Origin: [Clostridium] leptum DSM 753
GTDB taxonomy: Bacteria; Bacillota; Clostridia; Oscillospirales; Acutalibacteraceae
DNA length: 64,000 bases
Assembly (NCBI GenBank): GCA_000154345.1
Contig: DS480348.1
Location: 186,001 to 250,000 of the forward strand
Direction of reading: 5' to 3'
The notes beneath the pieces were generated by a model. It made no database searches, was not told the DNA's origin, and saw only the letters and a program-made list of their open reading frames with translations. Of the stretch, positions 9,110 through 17,445 are shown piece by piece. The position numbers were made by a program, and so were the translations under genes. Positions within the stretch are counted from its first letter, which is position 1; the number at the start of each line of letters is the position of its first letter.

Positions 9110-9199
9110 ATGAAGGTAGTGGTTGTCAAGAAGGATAAAGGTTTCCTTGGCTTCTTTTTAAGAAAGGTATTCGGTGTGAAGAAAGAAACCACCGCGTAG
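9110..9199 (+). CDS. spoVM: Stage V sporulation protein M (SpoVM), 29 aa
   Basis: Tiny amphipathic peptide MKVVVVKKDKGFLGFFLRKV followed by FGVKKETTA. In the family it binds the convex forespore membrane and anchors the SpoIVA coat basement layer. The match to Bacillus SpoVM (MKFYTIKLPKFLGG...) is in length, the charged/hydrophobic pattern and the FLG and RK/FG positions. AGGAGG lies 8-13 bases before the ATG. It follows thiN exactly as in Bacillus, and sipL-like and spoIVA genes come next, which strongly supports the call. The usual proline at position 9 is replaced by Asp. Confidence 0.85.
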   Translation: MKVVVVKKDKGFLGFFLRKVFGVKKETTA

Positions 9200-9213
9200 C
9201 TGAACAGCCATTC

Positions 9214-9258
9214 GCAAAAAGGCGGAGGCACGGTATTGCCGTGCCTCCGCCTTTTTGC
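9214..9258 (+). terminator. Strong intrinsic terminator after spoVM
   Basis: Perfect inverted repeat with a 20-bp stem (GCAAAAAGGCGGAGGCACGG pairing with its reverse complement) around a 5-base TATTG loop. Its A-run on one side and T-run on the other make it potentially bidirectional. It separates the def-to-spoVM transcript from the sipL-like gene. Confidence 0.9.
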
Positions 9259-9329
9259 GCTTCTGCAGGAGCAGAAAATCCGCGTTTCCAGGAAAAATGG
9301 AGAATACAATGATTTTTCTATTCTTGCGG

Positions 9330-9358
9330 GAATAACTTTTGCGGGCCGGTCATACATT
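9330..9358 (+). promoter_or_regulatory. Candidate SigE-type promoter for sipL-spoIVA
   Basis: CATACATT at 9351-9358 matches the SigE -10 consensus (CATAcanT). GAATAA about 15 bases upstream is a weak -35 match. The position, 35 bases before the sipL-like start, and the known mother-cell timing of sipL and spoIVA in spore formers support it. The -35 is poor, so this is tentative. Confidence 0.4.
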
Positions 9359-9392
9359 TGGATTAGAAAAAGAAAAAGGAGAGATAAGCTTT

Positions 9393-10943
9393 ATGGAGTA
9401 CCGAGTAATGAAGGGGGAAATCCCGGTTTGCGAAACGATCCTGGACACCTCAGCTGAGCAGCCCATCGATCTGGATTTCAGCCTGCCGGATTACTGCCCT
9501 GATATACAGAAGATTTTAAAATGCCAGATTTACCCCACCATCACGGAGCAAACGATTTCCGACCGGCTGGACGTTGAAGGCGAGGTGCTGGTAAAGCTGC
9601 TTTATCTCGATTCTGGCAAAAAAGCGGTGCGCTGCTGCGAGTATGCCAGCCCTTTTTCCACGTCGATCGCTCTGAAAAAAGCGCCGGAAAATCCCAGCTC
9701 CGTCGTGACCTACCTGAACACAAAGGTGGATTACGTCAACTGCCGGGCGGTAAGCCCCCGAAAGCTGGATATCCATGGTGCGTTTTCCATCCAGGCCCGG
9801 GCGGTCTCCACGGTGATGCAAAGCATTGTCAGCAGTATCGAGGAGGAGGATATTCAGCAAAAGGTCAGCAAGGTGACCCTGAGCAGGGTTTCCTCTATGA
9901 CCCAGCAGAGCTTTACCGTCAACGAGGTGCTGGAGCTTGGCCAGGGAAAGCCCGAGGCGGAGGCCATTGTGAGGACGGATGCCAGCGCCTTGGTGGAGGA
10001 CGTCAAGGTGGTGGCGGATAAACTGATTGTAAAGGGCGAGGCTTTGATTAAGGTGCTGTATATGGGCAGCATTGAAAACGGCACCCTGGAGACAATGGAG
10101 TTTTCCATCCCTGTCAGCCAGATCGTAGACGCTCCCGGCACCGACGAGGGATGCCTGTGCGACGCCCGGCTGTCGGTGATGGGATGCTCTCTGCAGATCC
10201 GAACCGACAGCGACGGCGCGGACACCCTGCTGTCCTGCGAAATGAAGCTGATGGCAACGGCAGTTTCCTACCGGGAGGAAGAGGCCCAAATCGTCACAGA
10301 CGCTTATTCCACCAAATATGAGCTGAATCTGGAATATCAAACCGCAAATCTGGAACAGCTTTTAGAGGTGATTTCTGATAATGTTCCCTGTAAGTCTACG
10401 GTGGAGATCAAGGAGGGCGGCGCCTCCGGCGTCATCGACGTGTGGAGCGACTTTGCCAGCTGCACCGCGGTAAAGGGAGAAAACGGCCAGCTGAGCCTAA
10501 AGGGAAAATTCAACCTTTGCGTTTTGGCGGTCAACGGCGAAGGCGAGCCCGTATACCTGGAGAAGATGGCGGATTTTGAGTTTACCAAGGAAAGGGCCTC
10601 CCTGCCGGAAAATCTAAGATGCGAAACGGGATGCTTTGTGTCCTCGGTGACCTACCGGATCAACGGGTCCGGCGGTTTGGAAATCCGGGCGGAGGTCCGG
10701 GTCAGAACCCTGATCTATCAGAGCGTGGCCTGCAAGGCGGTCTGCGGCGTTTCAGCGGACGAATCCCGCCCGCGGCAAAAGGATGAAGCGGCCTCCCTGA
10801 TTCTTTACTATGCGGAAAAGAATGAAAACGTATGGGATATCGCCCGAAACTACTGCACCGGCGCCCAGGCCATCTTAGCGGAAAACGACCTGGATGAGGA
10901 AATTCTCTCGGAACGCCGGATGCTGTTCATTCCATTATCTTAA
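9393..10943 (+). CDS. sipL: SPOCS/DUF3794 and LysM protein, SipL-like spore-coat morphogen
   Basis: A 516-residue protein with the family start MEYRVMKGEIPVCETILDTS, repeated SPOCS (DUF3794) modules through about residue 460, and a C-terminal LysM-like domain (ENVWDIARNYCTGAQAILAENDL). In Clostridioides, SipL has this architecture and length, and its LysM domain binds SpoIVA. Here spoIVA starts 16 bases after the stop, which supports the call. The start at 9393 has AAGGAGA upstream; an earlier in-frame ATG at 9339 lies in the candidate promoter. The symbol rests on architecture plus neighbour; other SPOCS-LysM proteins exist. Confidence 0.82.
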   Translation: MEYRVMKGEIPVCETILDTSAEQPIDLDFSLPDYCPDIQKILKCQIYPTITEQTISDRLDVEGEVLVKLLYLDSGKKAVRCCEYASPFSTSIALKKAPENPSSVVTYLNTKVDYVNCRAVSPRKLDIHGAFSIQARAVSTVMQSIVSSIEEEDIQQKVSKVTLSRVSSMTQQSFTVNEVLELGQGKPEAEAIVRTDASALVEDVKVVADKLIVKGEALIKVLYMGSIENGTLETMEFSIPVSQIVDAPGTDEGCLCDARLSVMGCSLQIRTDSDGADTLLSCEMKLMATAVSYREEEAQIVTDAYSTKYELNLEYQTANLEQLLEVISDNVPCKSTVEIKEGGASGVIDVWSDFASCTAVKGENGQLSLKGKFNLCVLAVNGEGEPVYLEKMADFEFTKERASLPENLRCETGCFVSSVTYRINGSGGLEIRAEVRVRTLIYQSVACKAVCGVSADESRPRQKDEAASLILYYAEKNENVWDIARNYCTGAQAILAENDLDEEILSERRMLFIPLS

Positions 10944-10959
10944 GGGGAGGGGAAAATAC

Positions 10960-12438
10960 ATGGAAGAGAGAAATATTTATCAGGATATTGCCCAAAGGAC
11001 CGGCGGCGATATCTATATCGGCGTCGTAGGCCCGGTGAGGACGGGTAAGTCCACCTTTATCAAGCGGTTTATGGATACTCTGGTGATCCCCAATATCGGC
11101 AGCGCCTACCAGAAGGACCGGGCGGTGGACGAAATGCCCCAATCCGCCGCCGGCAGGACCATTATGACCACGGAACCGAAATTTGTTCCGGAGGAGGCCG
11201 TGGAGGTCAATATCGGCGAAAACGCCAGCTTCCGGGTGCGGATGATCGACTGCGTGGGCTATATTGTTCCCAGCGCCCTAGGATATATCGAGGATGAGCA
11301 GCCGCGCATGGTGAAGACTCCCTGGTTTGAAGAAGCCATTCCCTTCAATATGGCGGCCGAAATCGGTACGAAGAAGGTCATTACAGACCATTCCACCATC
11401 GGGCTGGTGGTAACCACCGACGGCAGCATCAGCGACATTCCCAGAGAGGAATACGAGGAGGCGGAGGAAAGGGTCATCCGGGAACTCCAGGAGATCAATA
11501 AGCCCTTTATCGTCCTGCTGAACAGCATCGCCCCAAATTTAAGCGAAACCCATGAGCTGGCGGCCAGCCTGAGCAAAAAATACGGCGTGACGGTGGTCCC
11601 GGTAAGCTGCATGGAGCTGGATGAAATCGAGATCAAGCGGATCCTCGCCGGCATCCTGTTTGAGTTCCCGGTGAAAGAGGTTCGGGTGGAGATGCCCCGC
11701 TGGCTGACTAATCTGGAGAAAAACCACTGGCTGCGGACCGCGGTATACCGTTCCATTGCCCAGGCCAGCGAACGTGTGGAAAAAATCCGCCAGGTGCAGG
11801 GAATTACGGAAGCGGTTTCCCAGTGCGAGTATATCGAAAAGGCGGAAGCCCTTTCGGTGGATTTGGGCACCGGCCGGGCGCGAATGTCAATTTCTCTGAA
11901 GCAGAACCTGTTTTACCAGGTGCTGGGAGAGAAAACCGGCCTGGCCATCCACGACGAGGGCGGCTTGATGGATTCCATAATGGAGCTTGCCAATATCAAG
12001 AAAAAATATGACCAGATCGCATCGGCCTATGACGACGTTCAGCAGACCGGGTACGGCATCGTCATGCCTACGCTGGAGGAGCTGACCCTCCAGGAGCCGG
12101 AGATCATCAAGCAAAGCGGAAAATACGGCATCCGGCTTAAGGCGTCGGCGCCGTCGATCCACCTGATGAAGACCCAGATCACCACCGAAGTAACCCCCAT
12201 CGTCGGGTCGGAGCAGCAGTCTGAGGAGTTGGTTTCCTACCTGCTCAACGAGTTTGAGGAGGATCCCACCAAGATTTGGGAAAGCAATATCTTCGGAAAA
12301 TCCTTGAACGAGCTGGTAAACGAAGGCTTGCACAATAAGCTGTACCGGATGCCGGAGGATGCCCGGATGAAGCTGAAGGAAACCATTGAAAGAATTATCA
12401 ACGACGGCTGCAACGGACTCATTTGCATCATTATCTAG
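10960..12438 (+). CDS. spoIVA: Stage IV sporulation protein A (coat basement ATPase)
   Basis: Cytoskeletal ATPase that polymerises on the forespore surface and forms the base of the spore coat. The 492-residue protein begins MEERNIYQDIAQRTGGDIYI and has the Walker A GPVRTGKS at 24-31. The C-terminus FGKSLNELVNEGLHNKLYRM and the hydrophobic end CNGLICIII are typical; the end contacts SpoVM in Bacillus. AGGGGAGG lies before the ATG at 10960. It is co-directional with the sipL-like gene 16 bases upstream, probably one transcript. Confidence 0.97.
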   Translation: MEERNIYQDIAQRTGGDIYIGVVGPVRTGKSTFIKRFMDTLVIPNIGSAYQKDRAVDEMPQSAAGRTIMTTEPKFVPEEAVEVNIGENASFRVRMIDCVGYIVPSALGYIEDEQPRMVKTPWFEEAIPFNMAAEIGTKKVITDHSTIGLVVTTDGSISDIPREEYEEAEERVIRELQEINKPFIVLLNSIAPNLSETHELAASLSKKYGVTVVPVSCMELDEIEIKRILAGILFEFPVKEVRVEMPRWLTNLEKNHWLRTAVYRSIAQASERVEKIRQVQGITEAVSQCEYIEKAEALSVDLGTGRARMSISLKQNLFYQVLGEKTGLAIHDEGGLMDSIMELANIKKKYDQIASAYDDVQQTGYGIVMPTLEELTLQEPEIIKQSGKYGIRLKASAPSIHLMKTQITTEVTPIVGSEQQSEELVSYLLNEFEEDPTKIWESNIFGKSLNELVNEGLHNKLYRMPEDARMKLKETIERIINDGCNGLICIII

Positions 12439-12457
12439 TTTACTAAAAATTTGGATG

Positions 12458-12493
12458 AAACGGCTCGATTTTTCAGTAGGAATCGGGCCGTTT
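12458..12493 (+). terminator. Intrinsic terminator after spoIVA
   Basis: AAACGGCTCGATT pairs with AATCGGGCCGTTT around a 10-base loop, with one G-T wobble, followed by a short T-rich run. It closes the spoIVA transcript just before the nfnAB promoter. Confidence 0.85.
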
Positions 12494-12497
12494 TCTC

Positions 12498-12526
12498 TTG
12501 TCAAAAAATAATTAATGCTCTATAAT
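12498..12526 (+). promoter_or_regulatory. Consensus housekeeping promoter for nfnAB
   Basis: TTGTCA (-35, 12498-12503), a 17-base spacer and TATAAT (-10, 12521-12526). This near-perfect SigA promoter begins right after the spoIVA terminator and is about 65 bases upstream of nfnA. Confidence 0.85.
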
Positions 12527-12591
12527 AATTAGAGTGTTTGTGTTTGTGAATATCGATAGCAGTTGATAAGAAATTAAGGATGTGTCGAATT

Positions 12592-13431
12592 ATGTTTAAA
12601 ATTATAAAGAAAGAGCCCCTGAATCCATCCATGACCCGGATGGTCATCGAGGCTCCGTTTGTCGCCCGCAAGGCGATGCCCGGACAGTTTATCATCCTCC
12701 GGGTCAACGAAACCGGGGAACGGATTCCCCTGACCATTGCCGATTACGACCGGGAGGCCGGAACGGTAACCATTATTTATCAGAAAGTGGGCAAGAGCAC
12801 CCTTCTGCTGGACGAGCAGGAAGCAGGCGGCTATCTGATGGATTTTATCGGCCCGCTGGGAAAAGCCTCTGAGCTGGAAGGCTACAAGAAGGCCGCCGTC
12901 ATCGGCGGCGGCGCCGGCTGCGCCATCGCTTATCCCCAGGCCAAGGCTCTGCATGCCATGGGAACCAAGGTGGATATGATCGCCGGCTTCCGTGATAAGG
13001 ATCTGATTATCCTGGAAAATGAAATGCGGGAGGCTTCCGACCGTCTGATCGTTATGACCGACGACGGCTCCAACGGCAACAAGGGCTTCGTTACCGCCGC
13101 GTTGCAGAAAAATATCGACGAGGGCGCCGATTACGACCTGGTGATCGCCATTGGGCCGATTCCCATGATGAAGGCGGTTTCCAACCTGACCAAGCCGTAC
13201 GGCATTAAAACCATCATCAGCATGAACACCATCATGGTGGACGGCACTGGCATGTGCGGCGGATGCCGCTTGACCGTAGGCGGAGAAACCAAGTTCGCCT
13301 GTGTAGATGGCCCCGACTTTGACGGCCATTTGGTGGATTTCGACGAGGCTATGAAGCGCCTTGGCACCTATAAGCCGGAGGAAGCCCGGGAGCGGGAAGA
13401 ACATTGCAGATTGTATGGAGGAATCAAATAA
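12592..13431 (+). CDS. nfnA: NfnA: FAD/NAD-binding subunit of bifurcating ferredoxin-NADP reductase
   Basis: Member of the sulfide/dihydroorotate-dehydrogenase-like FAD/NAD(P)-binding family. The 279-residue form starts MFKIIKKEPLNPSMTRM. The flavin domain has RIPLTIAD. The NAD domain has VIGGGAGCAIAYPQAKAL. The C-terminal iron-sulfur site has MCGGCRLTVGG and FACVDGPDFDGH. The partner gene follows with a 1-base overlap (TAATG). The pair is known to couple NADH, NADPH and ferredoxin by electron bifurcation in anaerobes. The ATG at 12592 is preferred to one at 12580, which touches the AAGGA ribosome site. Confidence 0.9.
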   Translation: MFKIIKKEPLNPSMTRMVIEAPFVARKAMPGQFIILRVNETGERIPLTIADYDREAGTVTIIYQKVGKSTLLLDEQEAGGYLMDFIGPLGKASELEGYKKAAVIGGGAGCAIAYPQAKALHAMGTKVDMIAGFRDKDLIILENEMREASDRLIVMTDDGSNGNKGFVTAALQKNIDEGADYDLVIAIGPIPMMKAVSNLTKPYGIKTIISMNTIMVDGTGMCGGCRLTVGGETKFACVDGPDFDGHLVDFDEAMKRLGTYKPEEAREREEHCRLYGGIK

Positions 13432-14828
13432 TGCCGAATATGCAGCCGAATAAAACTCCCATGCCGGAGCAGGATCCCCATGTGAGAAATAAAAATTTTA
13501 AAGAAGTCGCTTTAGGATATACGGATGAGATGGCTATCAACGAGGCCCAGCGCTGCCTGCAGTGCAAGAACCCGGCCTGCGTTCAGGGCTGCCCTGTGAA
13601 CGTACCGATTAAGGATTTCATTCATGAGATCGTGGAAGGCAACATGGATAAGGCCTACGAGGTCATCAAGTCCCAGAACTCTCTGCCCGCCGTATGCGGA
13701 CGGGTATGCCCTCAGGAAACCCAATGCGAATCCAAATGCGTCCGGGGCATCAAGAACGAGCCTGTGGCTATCGGCCGCCTGGAGCGGTATGTGGCCGACT
13801 GGTACATGAACAACCGGGAGCCGGCGGTGACGGCTCCAAAACATAACGGCCACAAGGTAGCGGTGCTGGGCTCCGGCCCTTCCGGCCTGACCTGCGCTGG
13901 CGACCTGGCAAAGCTTGGCTATGAGGTTACGGTGTTCGAGGCACTGCACGCCGCGGGCGGCGTGCTGATGTACGGTATTCCGGAATTCCGTCTGCCGAAG
14001 AAAATCGTGCAGGAGGAAATCCAGCAGCTGGAAAAAATGGGCGTAAAGATCGATACTGATATGGTAATGGGAAAGGTCCTTTCTGTGGACGAGCTGTTTG
14101 AAATGGGCTACGAGGCCCTTTACATCGGCACCGGCGCCGGCCTGCCCAACTTTATGAATCTGCCGGGCGAGGGCTTGGTGGGCGTATACTCCGCCAACGA
14201 ATTCCTGACCAGAATCAATCTGATGAAGGCCTATCTGCCCGAGTACGATACTCCCATTATCCATCCCAAGAACGTGGCGGTAGTCGGCGGCGGCAACGTG
14301 GCCATGGACGCGGCCCGGTGCGCCAAGCGCCTGGGAGCGGAAAACGTGTATATCATTTACCGCCGTTCCGAGGAAGAAATGCCCGCTAGAAACGAGGAAA
14401 TCCATCATGCTAAGGAAGAGGAGATCATCTTCAAGCTGCTGAATAATCCGGTTGCTATTCACGGTGACGAGCAGGGCAAGGTAAAGCAGATTGAGTGTGT
14501 GGAGATGGAGCTGGGCGAGCCCGACGCTTCCGGCAGACGGCGCCCCATTGAGAAAAAGGGCAGCAACTTCCTGCTGGATGTAGACTGCGTGGTCATCGCC
14601 ATCGGCAATTCGCCGAACCCGCTGATCCGCAGTACCACCGAGGGCCTGGAGGCTAATAAGAAGGGCTGCATCATCGTGGATGACAACACCTTGCAGACCA
14701 CTAGGGAGGGTGTATACGCCGGCGGCGACGCGGTTACAGGAGCGGCGACGGTGATTCTGGCCATGGGAGCCGGAAAGCACGCGGCAAAGTCGATCGACGA
14801 ATATATCCAGTCTAAGGCTGACCAGTAA
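13431..14828 (+). CDS. nfnB: NfnB: GltA-type flavin and iron-sulfur subunit
   Basis: Large subunit of the NADH-dependent ferredoxin:NADP oxidoreductase, related to the small subunit of glutamate synthase (often annotated gltA). The N-terminal iron-sulfur region has CLQCKNPACVQGCPVNVP and CGRVCPQETQCESKCV. FAD and NADPH sites are VAVLGSGPSGLTCAGDL and VAVVGGGNVAMDAARCAKRL. The C-terminus has YAGGDAVTGAATVILAMGAG. At 465 residues it matches NfnB. No glutamate synthase large subunit is nearby, and it is coupled to nfnA, so bifurcation is more likely than glutamate synthesis. Confidence 0.92.
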   Translation: MPNMQPNKTPMPEQDPHVRNKNFKEVALGYTDEMAINEAQRCLQCKNPACVQGCPVNVPIKDFIHEIVEGNMDKAYEVIKSQNSLPAVCGRVCPQETQCESKCVRGIKNEPVAIGRLERYVADWYMNNREPAVTAPKHNGHKVAVLGSGPSGLTCAGDLAKLGYEVTVFEALHAAGGVLMYGIPEFRLPKKIVQEEIQQLEKMGVKIDTDMVMGKVLSVDELFEMGYEALYIGTGAGLPNFMNLPGEGLVGVYSANEFLTRINLMKAYLPEYDTPIIHPKNVAVVGGGNVAMDAARCAKRLGAENVYIIYRRSEEEMPARNEEIHHAKEEEIIFKLLNNPVAIHGDEQGKVKQIECVEMELGEPDASGRRRPIEKKGSNFLLDVDCVVIAIGNSPNPLIRSTTEGLEANKKGCIIVDDNTLQTTREGVYAGGDAVTGAATVILAMGAGKHAAKSIDEYIQSKADQ

Positions 14829-14922
14829 AAGAAGGCCCGGTAAAATTTCAGTTGCGGTAAAAAATTTAACGAAACAGTGAAAATCATGTTATTCTTGTGA
14901 AGCGTTTGAACGGAGTGAATAG

Positions 14923-16323
14923 ATGGAACAGGTACAAGAGAATAAAATGGGGACGGCGCCGGTTTTAAGGCTGATTATTGCCATGTCCCTTCCGGCGATG
15001 TTTTCCATGCTGATCCAGGCACTATACAATATTGTGGACAGCTATTTTGTAGCCCAGATCAGCGAGAGCGCGCTGACGGCGGTGTCGCTGGCGTTCCCGA
15101 TCCAGACCCTGATGATCGCCGTAGGCGTGGGCACCGGTGTGGGAATTAACTCCTTGGTGGCCAGAAGACTGGGAGAAAAGCGCCAGGCTGACGCGGACTG
15201 CGCCGCCAGCCACGGCCTGCTGCTGGGGGTCTTCAATTGGATTTTGTTTGCGCTCTTTGGTATTTTCTTTACCAAGATGTTCTTCGGCGCTTTTACGGAT
15301 ATTGAAGAGATTATCACGATGGGCACCCAGTATACCTCTATCGTGACCATATGCAGCTTCGGCCTAATGATCGAGGTGAATATGGAGAAGACTCTTCAGG
15401 CTACGGGAAATATGATTTACCCCATGGCTTTCCAGCTGGTGGGCGCTGTAACCAATATTATTTTGGACCCGGTGTTTATTTTCGGTTTTGCCTTTATTCC
15501 CGCCATGGGAGTGTCTGGAGCGGCTATCGCGACGGTGATCGGCCAGATTTTAGCCATGCTGGTTTCTCTGTTCGTGATCATCTTTAAGGATCATGCGGTA
15601 AATATTAATTTCCGCCGCTTCAAGCCTGATTGGCGCATTATTAAAGAAATTTATGCGGTTGGGTTCCCTGGAATCATCATGCAAGCCATTGGCTCTGTGA
15701 TGGTAGTGGGAATGAACGCGATTCTGTTCACCTTCCCGCAGAATGCGGTGACCGCCGTGGCCTTCTTTGGCGTTTACTTTAAGCTGCAGTCCTTTGTATT
15801 TATGCCGGTATTCGGTTTGAATCAAGGCTTGATGCCCATTATGGGGTATAACTTTGGCGCGAGAAAGAAGCAGCGTTTGAATTCCGCGACCAAGTATGGA
15901 TGTGTGATCGCGCTTGTCTTGATGGGGGCGGGGATGCTTGTCTTCTGGCTGATGCCGGATGTGCTGCTTTCTATCTTCAACGCTTCCGCGGATATGCTGA
16001 AAATCGGCGTGCCGGGACTGAGAATCATTTCCCTGTGCTTTCTTCCGGCTGCCTTGGGAATTGTGGGTTCCACTTTCTTCCAGGCGGTGGGTAAGGGAGT
16101 CAACAGCTTGCTGGTTTCCTTGCTCCGTCAGTTGATCGTTCTGCTGCCCGCGGCATTTCTGCTGGCAAAGCTAGGCGTTGTGGAATGGGTGTGGTATGCG
16201 TTCCCCATTGCGGAGACCTTTTCGCTGCTCGCCACGATCGTGCTGTATTTGCGGGTATATAAACGCCAGATACAAAATTTGGAGCAGGAACCAAGCCGAA
16301 TCTCCGGACCTGAAATTGTGTGA
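14923..16323 (+). CDS. MATE family efflux transporter
   Basis: A 466-residue integral membrane protein with about 12 predicted helices in two related halves. The MATE fingerprint is seen in PAMFSMLIQALYNIVDSYFV, in VGTGVGINSLVARRLGEKR of the first half, and in FGLNQGLMPIMGYNFGARKK of the second. The family exports cationic or amphipathic compounds by Na+ or H+ antiport. The substrate cannot be told from sequence. It stands alone with a strong terminator downstream. Confidence 0.93.
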   Translation: MEQVQENKMGTAPVLRLIIAMSLPAMFSMLIQALYNIVDSYFVAQISESALTAVSLAFPIQTLMIAVGVGTGVGINSLVARRLGEKRQADADCAASHGLLLGVFNWILFALFGIFFTKMFFGAFTDIEEIITMGTQYTSIVTICSFGLMIEVNMEKTLQATGNMIYPMAFQLVGAVTNIILDPVFIFGFAFIPAMGVSGAAIATVIGQILAMLVSLFVIIFKDHAVNINFRRFKPDWRIIKEIYAVGFPGIIMQAIGSVMVVGMNAILFTFPQNAVTAVAFFGVYFKLQSFVFMPVFGLNQGLMPIMGYNFGARKKQRLNSATKYGCVIALVLMGAGMLVFWLMPDVLLSIFNASADMLKIGVPGLRIISLCFLPAALGIVGSTFFQAVGKGVNSLLVSLLRQLIVLLPAAFLLAKLGVVEWVWYAFPIAETFSLLATIVLYLRVYKRQIQNLEQEPSRISGPEIV

Positions 16324-16364
16324 CAGGCTTAGATCGATGAAAGAGAGAATAGTTTCATCCTATT

Positions 16365-16398
16365 AAAAATCCCCGGCAGATTTCTGCCGGGGATTTTT
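16365..16398 (+). terminator. Intrinsic terminator after the MATE gene
   Basis: AAAAATCCCCGGCAGA pairs with TCTGCCGGGGATTTTT with a 2-base centre (the functional loop is larger), ending in a T-run. It is nearly perfect and probably works in both directions. Confidence 0.9.
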
Positions 16399-16407
16399 CT
16401 CTTTAAG

Positions 16408-16436
16408 CATGTGTTCCTGCTTCTCTGCATACCCAT
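16408..16436 (+). promoter_or_regulatory. Possible SigE-type promoter before the SpoIVF-like pair
   Basis: CATACCCAT at 16428 resembles the SigE -10 element, and GCATGTG about 14 bases upstream resembles its -35. It lies between the terminator and the ribosome site of the next gene. The match is modest; it gains weight only because the downstream pair looks like a SpoIVFA/SpoIVFB unit. Confidence 0.3.
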
Positions 16437-16456
16437 AGAACAAGGAGGAATGTAAA

Positions 16457-16828
16457 ATGCAGGAAGAAAACTATGGGAGAATGAATCTGGCCAGCCAGAC
16501 TGACGAGAATTCCGTTGATGCCTGGGATGAAGCCTTTGAGGAGGAGTTGGAGGAAGAACCAAAGGAGAAAAAGCATCTACTGAAAAAAAGCGGCCAGATG
16601 GTAACGGTGCTGCAGATCGGTTTGTGCGGCTTGATTTTGCTGGCGGCGTTTTTGCTGCGCTTGTTGGGCGGTGCGCCTTATCAAACTGTGCGGTTATGGT
16701 ATGAAGAAGAAATGAATAAAAGCGTCATCGCCGGTACGATCGTGGAGGAAGGGGAGAAAACACTGCAGAATTTCAGCGCCCAAGTAGGAGAAACCATTGA
16801 AAACCTGGGGAAAAAGGTATTGGTATAG
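16457..16828 (+). CDS. Single-pass membrane protein, SpoIVFA-like by position
   Basis: A 123-residue protein. Residues 1-40 are very acidic (DEAFEEELEEEPKEK), residues 50-70 form one transmembrane helix (VLQIGLCGLILLAAFLLRLL), and the rest is a short outer segment with a possible amphipathic helix. A strong AAGGAGG precedes the ATG. It is 5 bases upstream of an M50 protease gene. SpoIVFA, which anchors and inhibits SpoIVFB, has this topology but normally carries a LytM/M23 domain; none is present here. SpoIVFA-like function is inference from context. Confidence 0.6.
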   Translation: MQEENYGRMNLASQTDENSVDAWDEAFEEELEEEPKEKKHLLKKSGQMVTVLQIGLCGLILLAAFLLRLLGGAPYQTVRLWYEEEMNKSVIAGTIVEEGEKTLQNFSAQVGETIENLGKKVLV

Positions 16829-16833
16829 TCCTT

Positions 16834-17445
16834 ATGGAATTTACGTTTCGAGGGTGCAGGATTTTTGTCAGCTTTTGGTTTGCGGCCATACTGGCGGTGT
16901 CCGCCGTGCTGGACCCGTCGGGAGGGGTCTTGTGCGGCTTGCTGGCGGCGGTGGCTCATGAGCTAGGGCATTTGCTGGAAATGGCGCGGCAAAACTGTCT
17001 TCCGAAAAAAATCGCATTTAAAATGTTCCGGGTTGATATGGTAGACAGCCGCCGGAACGAGAGAAGCTATCAAAGGGATTTGCGAATCATATTAGCGGGG
17101 CCGGGTTTAAATTTTTTGTTAGCCGCTTTATGTTTACCTGTTTATTTGCTGCTGCCCTATCAGTGGCTCGGCATGTTTTTTTCTGCCAATCTGCTGGTTG
17201 GCTTTTTTAATATCCAGCCCATTGCAACCTTGGATGGCGGCGCAGCCCTGTATGCAATTTTATCCGTAAGGCTGGGAGAAAAGAAAGCGTCTTTTTGGGC
17301 CAGCTTTTTTTCCTTCGTTATATTAGTCCCCTTGGCCGCTCTTGGCTTTTGGATCCTGCTTAGAAATCCCTATCAGTTTTCACTGCTGTTTATCAGCGTT
17401 TATCTGATGGGCGTTTTGGTGCTGCAAAAAACAGATTATTTATAA
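16834..17445 (+). CDS. M50 site-2 metalloprotease, SpoIVFB-like
   Basis: Intramembrane zinc protease of 203 residues. The zinc site is AVAHELGH (H42, E43, H46), and the third-ligand motif is NIQPIATLDGG. Four to six hydrophobic helices are visible. No CBS domain is present, unlike Bacillus SpoIVFB, so the protein is shorter. In Firmicutes, spoIVFA-spoIVFB is often near the TIGR03960/TIGR03936 radical-SAM pair, which is found 2 kb downstream. Cleavage of pro-SigK would be the expected role; pro-SigK itself is not in the window. Confidence 0.8.
   Translation: MEFTFRGCRIFVSFWFAAILAVSAVLDPSGGVLCGLLAAVAHELGHLLEMARQNCLPKKIAFKMFRVDMVDSRRNERSYQRDLRIILAGPGLNFLLAALCLPVYLLLPYQWLGMFFSANLLVGFFNIQPIATLDGGAALYAILSVRLGEKKASFWASFFSFVILVPLAALGFWILLRNPYQFSLLFISVYLMGVLVLQKTDYL

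Noticed and set aside
12580..12591. Upstream ATG at 12580 as the nfnA start
   Set aside because: AAGGA directly touches this ATG, leaving no usable spacing; ATG 12592 has about 11 bases of spacing and begins the family's N-terminus.
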